Made by a program: the position numbers and the translations under genes | Assembly (NCBI RefSeq): GCF_005844085.1 | Contig: NZ_VCDI01000001.1 | Span: 434,001 to 498,000 of the forward strand | Reading direction: 5' to 3' | From: Lichenicoccus roseus | GTDB lineage: Bacteria > Pseudomonadota > Alphaproteobacteria > Acetobacterales > Acetobacteraceae | Length of the DNA: 64,000 nt | Part shown: positions 7,827 to 15,774 of the stretch, in pieces | How positions within the stretch are numbered: position 1 is the stretch's first letter | How the letters are laid out: each line of letters starts with the position of its first letter | Notes under the pieces: model-generated | Told to the model about the DNA's origin: nothing | What the model saw: the letters and a program-made list of their open reading frames with translations, nothing else | Databases searched by the model: none

Positions 7827-10088
7827 CTACTCCGTGAGCGCCATCGGCAGCCTCGGCAGCCGGCGCCGGCCAGGCACCGGGATCCATGGCCTCAGTCCCC
7901 GGCTGTCGCGGTCGGAGACGATTTTCAGGCCTCCGGGCCGGACTCCGCCCGGCTCGAACCAGATCGCCTGCGCGCCCTCGCGCCATACCGTGAAGCGGTC
8001 GATGGCGCGCACCGATCCGCAACCGCCCCGATCCTGCTGGCCCGGATGCGGATGCGGCAGCGGGATCGGCGCAGGCGACAGCAGCAGCGCGATCCCGTCG
8101 CACGATGCCGGCACCGGTGCCTTGCGACGATGGCCGGGATCGCGCAGCAGCAGGATCGTGGTGCCGCCGCGCCCGATGCGGCAGATGGCGGCGTCGCAGG
8201 AGACCGGACCGGACGTGCCCGATGCCGGCATGGGCAGCGCCGGGGTCTCGATCGCCCAGGCCTGTCGCCAGTCCGACAGCACCATCGGGCTACCCCCGGA
8301 GGCCTGCTCCAGCAGGATGCGGGAACCGTGCTCCCGGTCCGACGGCAGGCGCAGGGCGATCAGCCGGGCATCGCCGGACACCAGCAGGTCGGGGGGACGG
8401 TTCAGCGCCGGGCTCACCGCCCCGGCCAGCAGCGGCAGCAGGCCGAGCAGGCGCCAGCGTCCGCGCCGCAGGCAGAGCCAGAGCAGGCCGAGGGAGATCA
8501 GCCCGAGGCCGCCGAGGGGCATCGCCGGCACCGCGATGCTGGCCGCCGGCATACGCGCCACCGTGCGGGCCAGCCACAGGATGATTTCCACGCCCCAGCC
8601 CATCGGCACCAGCACCAGCGCCTCGAGATGCAGCGGCATCAGCGCCAGCGACAGCAGCCCGGCCGGCAGCACCCACAGCGCGGTCAGCGGCACCGCGAGC
8701 AGGTTGGCGAGCACGAAGTAGAACTGCACGTGGCCGAAATGGAAGGCGGCGTATGGCAGCGACGCCGCCCCGGCAAGCAGGCTGGTCATGAACAGGGCCG
8801 CCACGTGCAGGCCGAAGCGCCGGCGCCAGTTGCCGTCGCCATACATGCTGTGCATCACCGGGCGGAGTGTCTCGTAGCCGGCGATCAGCGCCAGCACCGC
8901 CGAGAAGCTCATCTGGAACGAGACCTCGAGCAGGCTGTCCGGGGCCGCCAGCAGCATCAGCAGGGCGGCGATCGCCAGACCGCGCAGCGAGACCGCGCGT
9001 CGTCCGAGCATCAGCGCCAGCACGCCGAGTGCCGCCATCGTCAGGCTGCGCAGGGTCGGCAAATGCATGCCGGTCAGCGCCATGTAGAAGGCGCCCGCGA
9101 GCAGGGCGGCGCAGGCGGCGATCTGGCGGGTCGGCCAGCGCAGCGCGGCATACTCCCAGGCCGCCAGCGCCATCCGCACGGTTCCCATCGCCAGGCCCAT
9201 GACGATGCCCAGGTGCAGGCCGGCCACCGCCAGCAGATGCGCTAGGCCGGAGACGGCGAAGGCGTTGCGGTCGGCGGCGCTGATGCCGGTGCTGATCCCG
9301 GTCACCAGGGTGGCGGCGATGGCGCCGCGCGCATCGGGCAGCGCCTGCATGATCCGGCCGGCGATGGTCTCGCGCAGCGCCTGCCAGCGCATCGCGAGGC
9401 CGGTCGCCGGGCGGTGCGCCTGCAGCTCCGCCGCCTCCAGGGCGAAGCCGTTGCCACCGAGCCCGTCGAAGAACGCCTCGCGCTGCATGTCGCGGCCGCC
9501 GGGCAGCGAGGGCGGTGCCGGGGCGCGCAGCATGCCGCGCAGCACGATGTCGTCGCCGACACCGAGGACCTGCCGGTCGTCGGCGCGCAGCTTCATGTGC
9601 AGGCGGCGGTCGAGCGGCGGGTCCAGATCGAGCGCCGGATGGGCGAAGGTGACGCGCCGGCTGCCGTCCGCGAACACGTCGATGGCGGCGATGCGTCCCG
9701 AGACCACGACGGCGGATTTCGGCAGGTCCGGCATCGGCGACATCCGGCCGGTCGCGAGATGGGCGGCGATGAAGCCCGCCGCCAGCGCAAGCAGGGCGGC
9801 GGCGGCGAAACGCAGCCCGTCGATGCTGCGGGCCGCCAGCATGACCGCCAGGCCGATCGCCGCCGCCAGCAGGGCCGGCCAGACCGGCGGTTCGACGCGG
9901 AGCATGAAATACAGTGCATCGCCGCAGCCGACACAGGCCGGCAGCCACAACGCCAGCCGATCGCGCTCCGGGACCAGAGCCTGGTGCAGCAGCCCGGGCA
10001 GCGCGCGCGCCAGCGGGCGCAAGGCGGCGCGGACGGACATCCATGCCGGGGGCCGTGCGGCGGGCAACGGTCCCAGGGACAGGTCCAT
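7827..10088 (-). CDS. comEC: ComEC/Rec2-family DNA-uptake channel protein
   Basis: ComEC carries incoming single-stranded DNA across the inner membrane during natural transformation. The 753-residue product has an N-terminal membrane and soluble DUF4131-type region (about residues 35-190) and the polytopic Competence domain (about residues 230-510), including the conserved GISTGIS, AVSGLAHLLAVAGLHLG and LTGMHLPTLRSL motifs. The C-terminal 170 residues correspond to the metallo-beta-lactamase region but contain no HxHxDH metal motif, as in many alphaproteobacterial homologues. Its start at 10088 is 106 bp from the divergent gltX. dprA, another transformation gene, lies 4.4 kb away. Confidence 0.88.
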   Translation of the reverse strand: MDLSLGPLPAARPPAWMSVRAALRPLARALPGLLHQALVPERDRLALWLPACVGCGDALYFMLRVEPPVWPALLAAAIGLAVMLAARSIDGLRFAAAALLALAAGFIAAHLATGRMSPMPDLPKSAVVVSGRIAAIDVFADGSRRVTFAHPALDLDPPLDRRLHMKLRADDRQVLGVGDDIVLRGMLRAPAPPSLPGGRDMQREAFFDGLGGNGFALEAAELQAHRPATGLAMRWQALRETIAGRIMQALPDARGAIAATLVTGISTGISAADRNAFAVSGLAHLLAVAGLHLGIVMGLAMGTVRMALAAWEYAALRWPTRQIAACAALLAGAFYMALTGMHLPTLRSLTMAALGVLALMLGRRAVSLRGLAIAALLMLLAAPDSLLEVSFQMSFSAVLALIAGYETLRPVMHSMYGDGNWRRRFGLHVAALFMTSLLAGAASLPYAAFHFGHVQFYFVLANLLAVPLTALWVLPAGLLSLALMPLHLEALVLVPMGWGVEIILWLARTVARMPAASIAVPAMPLGGLGLISLGLLWLCLRRGRWRLLGLLPLLAGAVSPALNRPPDLLVSGDARLIALRLPSDREHGSRILLEQASGGSPMVLSDWRQAWAIETPALPMPASGTSGPVSCDAAICRIGRGGTTILLLRDPGHRRKAPVPASCDGIALLLSPAPIPLPHPHPGQQDRGGCGSVRAIDRFTVWREGAQAIWFEPGGVRPGGLKIVSDRDSRGLRPWIPVPGRRRLPRLPMALTE

Positions 10089-10194
10089 GGCGCTTCCTAT
10101 ACGATAACGCAACGAATAGCACCCTGTCCGCGTGCGGGGCCGCCGCGACGACGTGTCCTCGTCTTTGAAACGACGACATGCTAGCACCCGGGCG

Positions 10195-11616
10195 ATGAGT
10201 GTCCGGACCCGCTTCGCGCCCAGCCCGACCGGCTTGCTGCACATCGGCAACGCCCGCGCCGCGCTCTTCAACTTCCTGTTCGCCCGCCATCACGGCGGCG
10301 CCTTCCTGCTCCGCATCGAGGACACCGACCGCGAGCGCTCGACGCAGCATGCGGTCGACGTGATCCTGGACGGGCTTGCCTGGATGGGCCTCGAGCCGGA
10401 CGAACCCCCGGTATACCAGTCGAGCCGGCAGGCGCGGCACGCCGAGGTCGCGCGCGAGCTGCTGGAGGCGGGGCACGCCTATCGCTGCTACTGCACCGCA
10501 GACGAGCTGCGGCAGATGCGCGAGCAGGCGCAGGCCGAGGGCCGGGCGCCGCGCTACAACGGCATGTGGCGCGACCGCGACCCGTCCGAGGCGCCGCCGG
10601 GTGCGCCGTACACCATTCGCATCCGTGCACCGCAGACCGGCGAGACCGTGGTCGACGACCTGGTGCAGGGCGAGGTGCGGGTCGCCAATGTCGAACTCGA
10701 CGACATGATCATCCTGCGCGCCGACGGCACGCCCACCTATCAGCATGCGGTGGTGGTGGACGACCACGACATGGCGATCACCCACGTGATCCGCGGCGAC
10801 GACCACCTTACCAACAGCTTCCGGCAGTCGCAGATCTACGCCCTGATGGGCTGGGAGCGGCCGCTCTTCGCCCACCTGCCGCTGATCCACGGACCGGACG
10901 GCGGCAAGCTGTCCAAGCGGCACGGCGCACAGAGCGTGGTCGAGTTCCGCGAGCAGGGCTACCTGCCGGAGGCGCTCAACAACTACCTGCTGCGGCTCGG
11001 CTGGGGGCATGGCGATGCCGAGGTGCTGTCGCGCGACGAGCAGATCAGGCTGTTCGACCTCGACGGCGTCGGGCGCTCGGCGAGCCGGATGGACTACGTC
11101 AAGCTGACCCATCTCAACGGCGTCTGGATGCGGGTCGCCGACGACGACCGGCTGACCCGGGAGGTGCTGGAGCGGCTGGCGGCACATGAGGGTCTTGCGC
11201 TGGACGATACCGCCGCCGCGCGCATCCGGCTGCTGATGCCGGGCCTCAAGGAGCGCGCCAAGACGCTGGTCGAGCTGGCCGCCAGCGCCGCCTTCCTGGC
11301 CCGCGGCGTGCCGTTGCCGTTCGAGCCCAAGGCGAAGGCGCTGCTGACCGATGCCGCGCGCACGATGCTGCGCGACCTGGCACGCGAGCTTTCGCCGCTG
11401 GAGCCGTTCGGGGCTCCCGAGATCGACGCCGCGCTGCGCCGATTCGCCGAGCGGGAGGGGCTCAAGCTCGGCCAGGTGGCGCAGCCGCTGCGTGCCGCGC
11501 TGACCGGCAGCACGTCCAGCCCCGGCATCGACGCCACGGCGGAGGCGCTGGGCCGCGACGAGACCCTGGCGCGGATCGGGGCGGTGGCCCTTGGCGGCGT
11601 CACCGGCAATGGCTGA
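10195..11616 (+). CDS. gltX: Glutamate--tRNA ligase
   Basis: GltX charges tRNA-Glu (and in many alphaproteobacteria also tRNA-Gln) with glutamate in the cytoplasm. The 473-residue class I synthetase shows the HIGH-type motif [20 protein letters not shown] near the N-terminus and the KMSKS-type motif KLSKRHGA near residue 240. The GluRS-specific [10 protein letters not shown] sequence is present. Cysteines in [10 protein letters not shown] resemble part of the zinc site. The C-terminal anticodon-binding helical domain is complete. The ATG at 10195 begins directly before VRTRFAPSP, as expected. It opens the co-directional run gltX-pyrB-pyrC'-plsY-dprA; pyrB starts eight bases after its stop. 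Confidence 0.97.
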   Translation: MSVRTRFAPSPTGLLHIGNARAALFNFLFARHHGGAFLLRIEDTDRERSTQHAVDVILDGLAWMGLEPDEPPVYQSSRQARHAEVARELLEAGHAYRCYCTADELRQMREQAQAEGRAPRYNGMWRDRDPSEAPPGAPYTIRIRAPQTGETVVDDLVQGEVRVANVELDDMIILRADGTPTYQHAVVVDDHDMAITHVIRGDDHLTNSFRQSQIYALMGWERPLFAHLPLIHGPDGGKLSKRHGAQSVVEFREQGYLPEALNNYLLRLGWGHGDAEVLSRDEQIRLFDLDGVGRSASRMDYVKLTHLNGVWMRVADDDRLTREVLERLAAHEGLALDDTAAARIRLLMPGLKERAKTLVELAASAAFLARGVPLPFEPKAKALLTDAARTMLRDLARELSPLEPFGAPEIDAALRRFAEREGLKLGQVAQPLRAALTGSTSSPGIDATAEALGRDETLARIGAVALGGVTGNG

Positions 11617-11624
11617 AGCGTATC

Positions 11625-12590
11625 ATGGCTGAAGGCGGGCGCTTCTTCGCGGGCCAGGAGGGCAGCGCCAGCCAGCGCCACCTGCTCGGGCTGCAGGGCA
11701 TGCATCCGACCCGCATCGAGCCGTTCCTGGACCTCGCCGAGAGCTACGTGCTGCTCAACCGCAGCCGCAAGACCCAGCGCGACCTGCTGCGTGGCCGCAC
11801 CCTGATCAACCTGTTCTTCGAGGACAGCACCCGCACCCGCACCAGCTTCGAGATCGCCGGCAAGCGGCTCGGCGCCGACGTCATCAACATGTCTGTCTCT
11901 ACCTCGTCTGTGAACAAGGGCGAGACCCTGCTGGATACCGCCTCCACCCTGAACGCCATGCGCACCGACCTGCTGGTTGTGCGGCACGCGCAGTCCGGGG
12001 CGCCTGCCCTGCTCGCCAGGAAGGTCGATGCCAGCGTGATCAATGCCGGCGACGGCACCCACGAGCATCCGACCCAGGCGCTGCTCGATGCGCTCACCAT
12101 CCGCCGCCACTATGGCCGCCTGCAGGGGCTGACGGTGGCGATCTGCGGCGACGTCGCGCACAGCCGGGTAGCGCGTTCGAACATCCACCTGCTGACCGCG
12201 ATGGGCAGCCGGGTGCGCGTGATCGGGCCGCCGACTCTGATCCCGTCGGAGGTCGAGGCGCTCGGCGTCGAGGTGTTCCACGACATGGAGACCGGGCTGC
12301 GCGACGTGGATGCGGTGATGATGCTGCGGCTGCAGCGCGAGCGGATGTCGGGCGGACTGGTGCCCAGCGAGCGCGAGTATTTCCGCTTCTTCGGCCTCGA
12401 CAGCGCCCGCCTCGCCCTGGCCAGGCCGGGCGCGCTGGTGATGCATCCCGGGCCGATGAACCGCGGCGTCGAGATCGACAGCGCGGTCGCCGACCATGCC
12501 ACCCAGAGCGTGATCCAGGAGCAGGTCGAGATGGGCGTCGCGGTGCGCATGGCGGTGCTCGACAGGCTCTCGCGCCGGGCGAATTCCTGA
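11625..12590 (+). CDS. pyrB: Aspartate carbamoyltransferase catalytic chain
   Basis: PyrB condenses carbamoyl phosphate and aspartate, the first committed step of pyrimidine synthesis. The 321-residue chain contains the carbamoyl-phosphate loop [15 protein letters not shown], the [11 protein letters not shown] lysine loop, the HPTQALLD motif and MLRLQRERM near the aspartate site. No pyrI regulatory chain gene is nearby. Its stop overlaps by one base the start of the dihydroorotase-like gene. This arrangement is known in bacteria whose PyrB assembles into a dodecamer with an inactive dihydroorotase homologue. Confidence 0.97.
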   Translation: MAEGGRFFAGQEGSASQRHLLGLQGMHPTRIEPFLDLAESYVLLNRSRKTQRDLLRGRTLINLFFEDSTRTRTSFEIAGKRLGADVINMSVSTSSVNKGETLLDTASTLNAMRTDLLVVRHAQSGAPALLARKVDASVINAGDGTHEHPTQALLDALTIRRHYGRLQGLTVAICGDVAHSRVARSNIHLLTAMGSRVRVIGPPTLIPSEVEALGVEVFHDMETGLRDVDAVMMLRLQRERMSGGLVPSEREYFRFFGLDSARLALARPGALVMHPGPMNRGVEIDSAVADHATQSVIQEQVEMGVAVRMAVLDRLSRRANS

Positions 12591-13891
12591 TGCCCGGCAC
12601 GCGGCTGCTCGATCCGCCGCTGCTGATCGACAACGTGCGCCTGCTCGATCCCGCCACCGGGCTGGACCGGCCCGGGCGGCTGCTGGTCGCCCGCGGGATG
12701 ATCGAGGATCTCGACCTGCCGTCCGACGCCGCCCCGCCCGAGGGCGCCGAGACCTTCGACGGCGGTGGCGCGGTGCTGTGTCCCGGCCTGGTGGACATGC
12801 GCGCCAGCGTCGGCGAGCCCGGCCACGAATATCGCGAGACCATCGCCTCCGCTGCCGAGGCGGCAAGTTTCGGCGGCATCACGACCCTCGCCGTGCTGCC
12901 CAACACCACGCCCGCGATCGACGATCCCGCCCTGGTGCGGCTGCTGCGCGCACGCGGCGAGGAGACCGGGCGGGTCACCATCCTGCCGTACGGCGCGATA
13001 ACCAAGGGCTGCCGGGGCGAGGAACTGGCCGAGCTCGGCCTGCTGCGCGAGGCCGGGGCTGCGGCGTTCACCGACGGTACTCGGGCGGTTGCCGATACCC
13101 GGCTGATGCGCCTCGCCCTGTCCTATGCGCGCGGCTTCGGCGCCACCGTGATCCAGCATCCCGAGGATCCTTCGCTGGCGCGCGGCGGCAGCGCCACCGA
13201 GGGGGAGCTCGCGACCCGGCTCGGCCTGCCCGGCATCCCGGCCGCCGCCGAGCCGATCCTGGTGGCGCGTGACCTGATGCTGGCGAAGCTGACCGGGGGG
13301 ACGCTGCATCTTGGCCACGTCTCGACCGCGGCGGCGCTCGAGCTGATCCGGCGCGCCAAGGCGGACGGGCTTTCGGTCACCTGCGATACCGCGCCGCCCT
13401 ATTTCGACCTCAACGAAACGGCGATCGGCGACTTCCGCACCTTTTCCAAGCTGTCGCCGCCGCTGCGGCCGGAGGCGGACCGGCTCGCTGTCTGCGCCGC
13501 ACTGGCCGACGGCACCATCGACGCCATCGGCTCCGACCACATGCCGCGCGACGCTGACGACAAGCGGCTGCCGTTCGCGCAGGCGGCGGCCGGCGGCGTC
13601 GGGCTGACCACCCTGCTCGGCGTGACGATGGCGCGGGTGCATGACGGCACCCTCACCCTGCTCGCCGCCATCGACCTGCTGACCACGCGCCCCGCCCGCA
13701 TCCTCGGCCTCCAGGCCGGGCGGCTGGCCCGTGGACTGGCCGCCGATCTGTGCCTGTTCGACCCGGAGCGCAGCTGGCGGGTGCAGTCCGGCGCCATGCC
13801 CGGCCGCGCGCAGAACAGCCCGTTCGACGGCCGGGCGCTGGACGGACGGGTGCTGGCGACCTGGAAGGCCGGCCGCCGGGTGTTCGGATGA
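12590..13891 (+). CDS. pyrC: Dihydroorotase-like protein PyrC' with lost zinc ligands, probably non-catalytic
   Basis: The 433-residue protein has the amidohydrolase fold of class I dihydroorotases (GGITTLAVLPNT, EDPSLARGG, LGLPGIPAAAE, HLGHVST, GSDHMP). The first zinc motif, normally HxH in VDxHxH, reads VDMRAS: Met70 and Ala72 replace both histidines. The later PHH segment is also changed, to PPYF. These losses match the inactive dihydroorotase homologues that act as structural partners of aspartate carbamoyltransferase in Pseudomonas and similar alphaproteobacterial proteins. It overlaps pyrB by one base and plsY by four, implying coupled translation. An active PyrC should be encoded elsewhere in the genome. 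Confidence 0.85.
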   Translation: MPGTRLLDPPLLIDNVRLLDPATGLDRPGRLLVARGMIEDLDLPSDAAPPEGAETFDGGGAVLCPGLVDMRASVGEPGHEYRETIASAAEAASFGGITTLAVLPNTTPAIDDPALVRLLRARGEETGRVTILPYGAITKGCRGEELAELGLLREAGAAAFTDGTRAVADTRLMRLALSYARGFGATVIQHPEDPSLARGGSATEGELATRLGLPGIPAAAEPILVARDLMLAKLTGGTLHLGHVSTAAALELIRRAKADGLSVTCDTAPPYFDLNETAIGDFRTFSKLSPPLRPEADRLAVCAALADGTIDAIGSDHMPRDADDKRLPFAQAAAGGVGLTTLLGVTMARVHDGTLTLLAAIDLLTTRPARILGLQAGRLARGLAADLCLFDPERSWRVQSGAMPGRAQNSPFDGRALDGRVLATWKAGRRVFG

Positions 13892-14517
13892 GCGGCTTGC
13901 CCCCGGTGGCGCTGGCGGTCGCGATCGGCGCCTACCTGCTCGGCAGCGTGCCGTTCGGCCTGCTGCTGACCCGCGCGGCGGGGCTGGGCGACATACGCCG
14001 CGTCGGCTCGGGCAACATCGGTGCCACCAACGTGCTGCGCACCGGCCGTCGCGGCCTCGCCGCCGCCACCCTGCTGCTCGACGGCCTTAAGGGCGCGGTG
14101 GCGATCTGGCTGGCGGTGGCGGCATGGCCGGTGTCCCTGTCGGCGTCGGTTGCGGCTGTCTGCGTGATCCTCGGCCATTGCTTCCCGGTCTGGCTGCGCT
14201 TCGCCGGCGGCAAGGGCGTCGCCACCCTGCTCGGCGTGGCACTGGCGCTGGACTGGCGCGCGGGGGTGGTCTGCTGCCTGCTCTGGCTGCTGGTCGCCCG
14301 GCTGACCCGCATCTCCTCGGCAGGCGGCATTGCGGCCGCGGTCGCCCTGCCGGTCATGCTGTTCGGCCTGGCGCACGGCAACACCGGCAACCCGGTGCCC
14401 TACGCCGGCCTGCTCTCCGCCCTGCTGGTGCTGGCCCGCCACCACGCCAATATCGGCCGACTGATCGCCGGCACAGAGCCCAGGATCGGCCGCCCGCGGC
14501 CTGGTCCCACCGCTTGA
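13888..14517 (+). CDS. plsY: Acyl-phosphate:glycerol-3-phosphate acyltransferase PlsY
   Basis: PlsY transfers an acyl group from acyl phosphate to glycerol-3-phosphate, the first step of phospholipid synthesis, at the inner membrane. The 209-residue polytopic protein has the three family motifs: GSGNIGATNVLR near residue 41, GHCFPVWLRFAGGKGVAT near residue 93, and HHANIGRLIAGTE near the C-terminus. The start codon overlaps the pyrC' stop (ATGA at 13888), and its own stop overlaps the TTG start of dprA. A PlsX partner is not in this window. Confidence 0.95.
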   Translation: MSGLPPVALAVAIGAYLLGSVPFGLLLTRAAGLGDIRRVGSGNIGATNVLRTGRRGLAAATLLLDGLKGAVAIWLAVAAWPVSLSASVAAVCVILGHCFPVWLRFAGGKGVATLLGVALALDWRAGVVCCLLWLLVARLTRISSAGGIAAAVALPVMLFGLAHGNTGNPVPYAGLLSALLVLARHHANIGRLIAGTEPRIGRPRPGPTA

Positions 14518-15659
14518 CCGATCCCCAGCTCGCGGCACGGCTTCGGCTCATACGCAGCGAGAATGTGGGGCCGGTCACCTATCGCACCCTGATGACGCGC
14601 TACGGCGACGCCGAGGCGGCGCTTGCGGCGCTGCCGGCGCTGGCCCGCAACGGCGGCGGCGCGCGGGCGCCGGTGGTGCCCTCGGTGCAGGCCATCGCCG
14701 ACGAGATCGGAGCGCTGCAGGCGCTCGGCGCCCGGCTGCTGGTGCTTGGCGAACCCGACTACCCGCCGCTGCTGGCCCAGCTGGCGGACGCGCCGCCGGT
14801 GCTCGCGGTGCTGGGCGACATCGCGGTGCTGCATCGCCGGCTGGTCGCCATCGTGGGCTCGCGCAACGCCTCGTCGAACGGCCTGCGCATCGCCGAGGCG
14901 CTGGCCGCCGAGCTGGGCGATCACGGCCTGGTGGTGGTGTCCGGCCTTGCACGCGGCATCGACACCGCGGCCCATCGCGGCGCGATGTTCGTGGGTCCCA
15001 CCATCGCCTGCGTCGCCGGAGGCCTCGATCAGCCGTATCCGCCGGAGAATGCCCTGCTGCAGGCGCAGATCGCCCAGCGTGGCGCGGTGGTGGCCGAGGC
15101 GCCGCTCGGCACCGCGCCACAGAGCCGGCACTTCCCGAGGCGCAACCGCATCATTGCCGGCCTGTCGCTCGGCTGCGTGGTGGTCGAGGCGGCGCCGCGC
15201 TCGGGCAGCCTGATCACCGCCGACCTCGCCCACACCTACGGCCGCGAGCTGTTCGCGGTGCCGGGCTCGCCGCTTGATCCGCGCTGCCGTGGCGCCAACA
15301 ACCTGATACGCCAGGGTCACGCCCATCTGACGGAAAGCGCCATCGACGTGCTGTCGCAGCTGCCGGCGCTGTCGCCCCAGCAGATGCGGGGGCTGGGGCC
15401 GGACGGCTTCGCGGAGCGGCCGCAGCTGGCTTTTTCCGGCTGGGACGGCATGGGTGGCGACCCCTGGCCGGAGCTCGACCGGGTGCGGCCCGAGCTGCTC
15501 GGGCTGCTCGGCCCGGACCCGGTGGCGGTTGACGATCTGATACGTCGCTGCCAGTTCTCCGTCGGCGCCGTGCTGGCGGTCCTGACGGAACTGGAGCTTG
15601 GCGGCCGGGTCGAAAGCCTGCCGGGCAACCGGGTCAGCCTGCTCGGCTCGCCGCCCTGA
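14514..15659 (+). CDS. dprA: DNA-processing protein DprA (Smf)
   Basis: DprA loads RecA on single-stranded DNA taken up during transformation. The 381-residue product has an N-terminal helical region, the Rossmann-like core with VAIVGSRNASSNG, VVVSGLARGIDTAAHRGAM, HFPRRNRIIAGLS and GSLITADLA, and a C-terminal winged-helix region (about residues 310-375). The best start is TTG at 14514, overlapping the plsY TGA; no ATG or GTG lies at the expected N-terminus. The stop-start overlap implies translational coupling with plsY. Together with comEC in this window it hints at natural competence, though dprA also occurs in non-competent species. Confidence 0.92.
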   Translation: MTDPQLAARLRLIRSENVGPVTYRTLMTRYGDAEAALAALPALARNGGGARAPVVPSVQAIADEIGALQALGARLLVLGEPDYPPLLAQLADAPPVLAVLGDIAVLHRRLVAIVGSRNASSNGLRIAEALAAELGDHGLVVVSGLARGIDTAAHRGAMFVGPTIACVAGGLDQPYPPENALLQAQIAQRGAVVAEAPLGTAPQSRHFPRRNRIIAGLSLGCVVVEAAPRSGSLITADLAHTYGRELFAVPGSPLDPRCRGANNLIRQGHAHLTESAIDVLSQLPALSPQQMRGLGPDGFAERPQLAFSGWDGMGGDPWPELDRVRPELLGLLGPDPVAVDDLIRRCQFSVGAVLAVLTELELGGRVESLPGNRVSLLGSPP

Positions 15660-15774
15660 CGGGGCACAAGAGGCTTGCGGTGCTGGTGGAACGCGTCCAA
15701 CAGATTGCACTTGGCAAAGCACTGACCAGGTTTGCGCCAGGAACAATCGGGCGCTGTAGGGTTCGGGGATCGAA

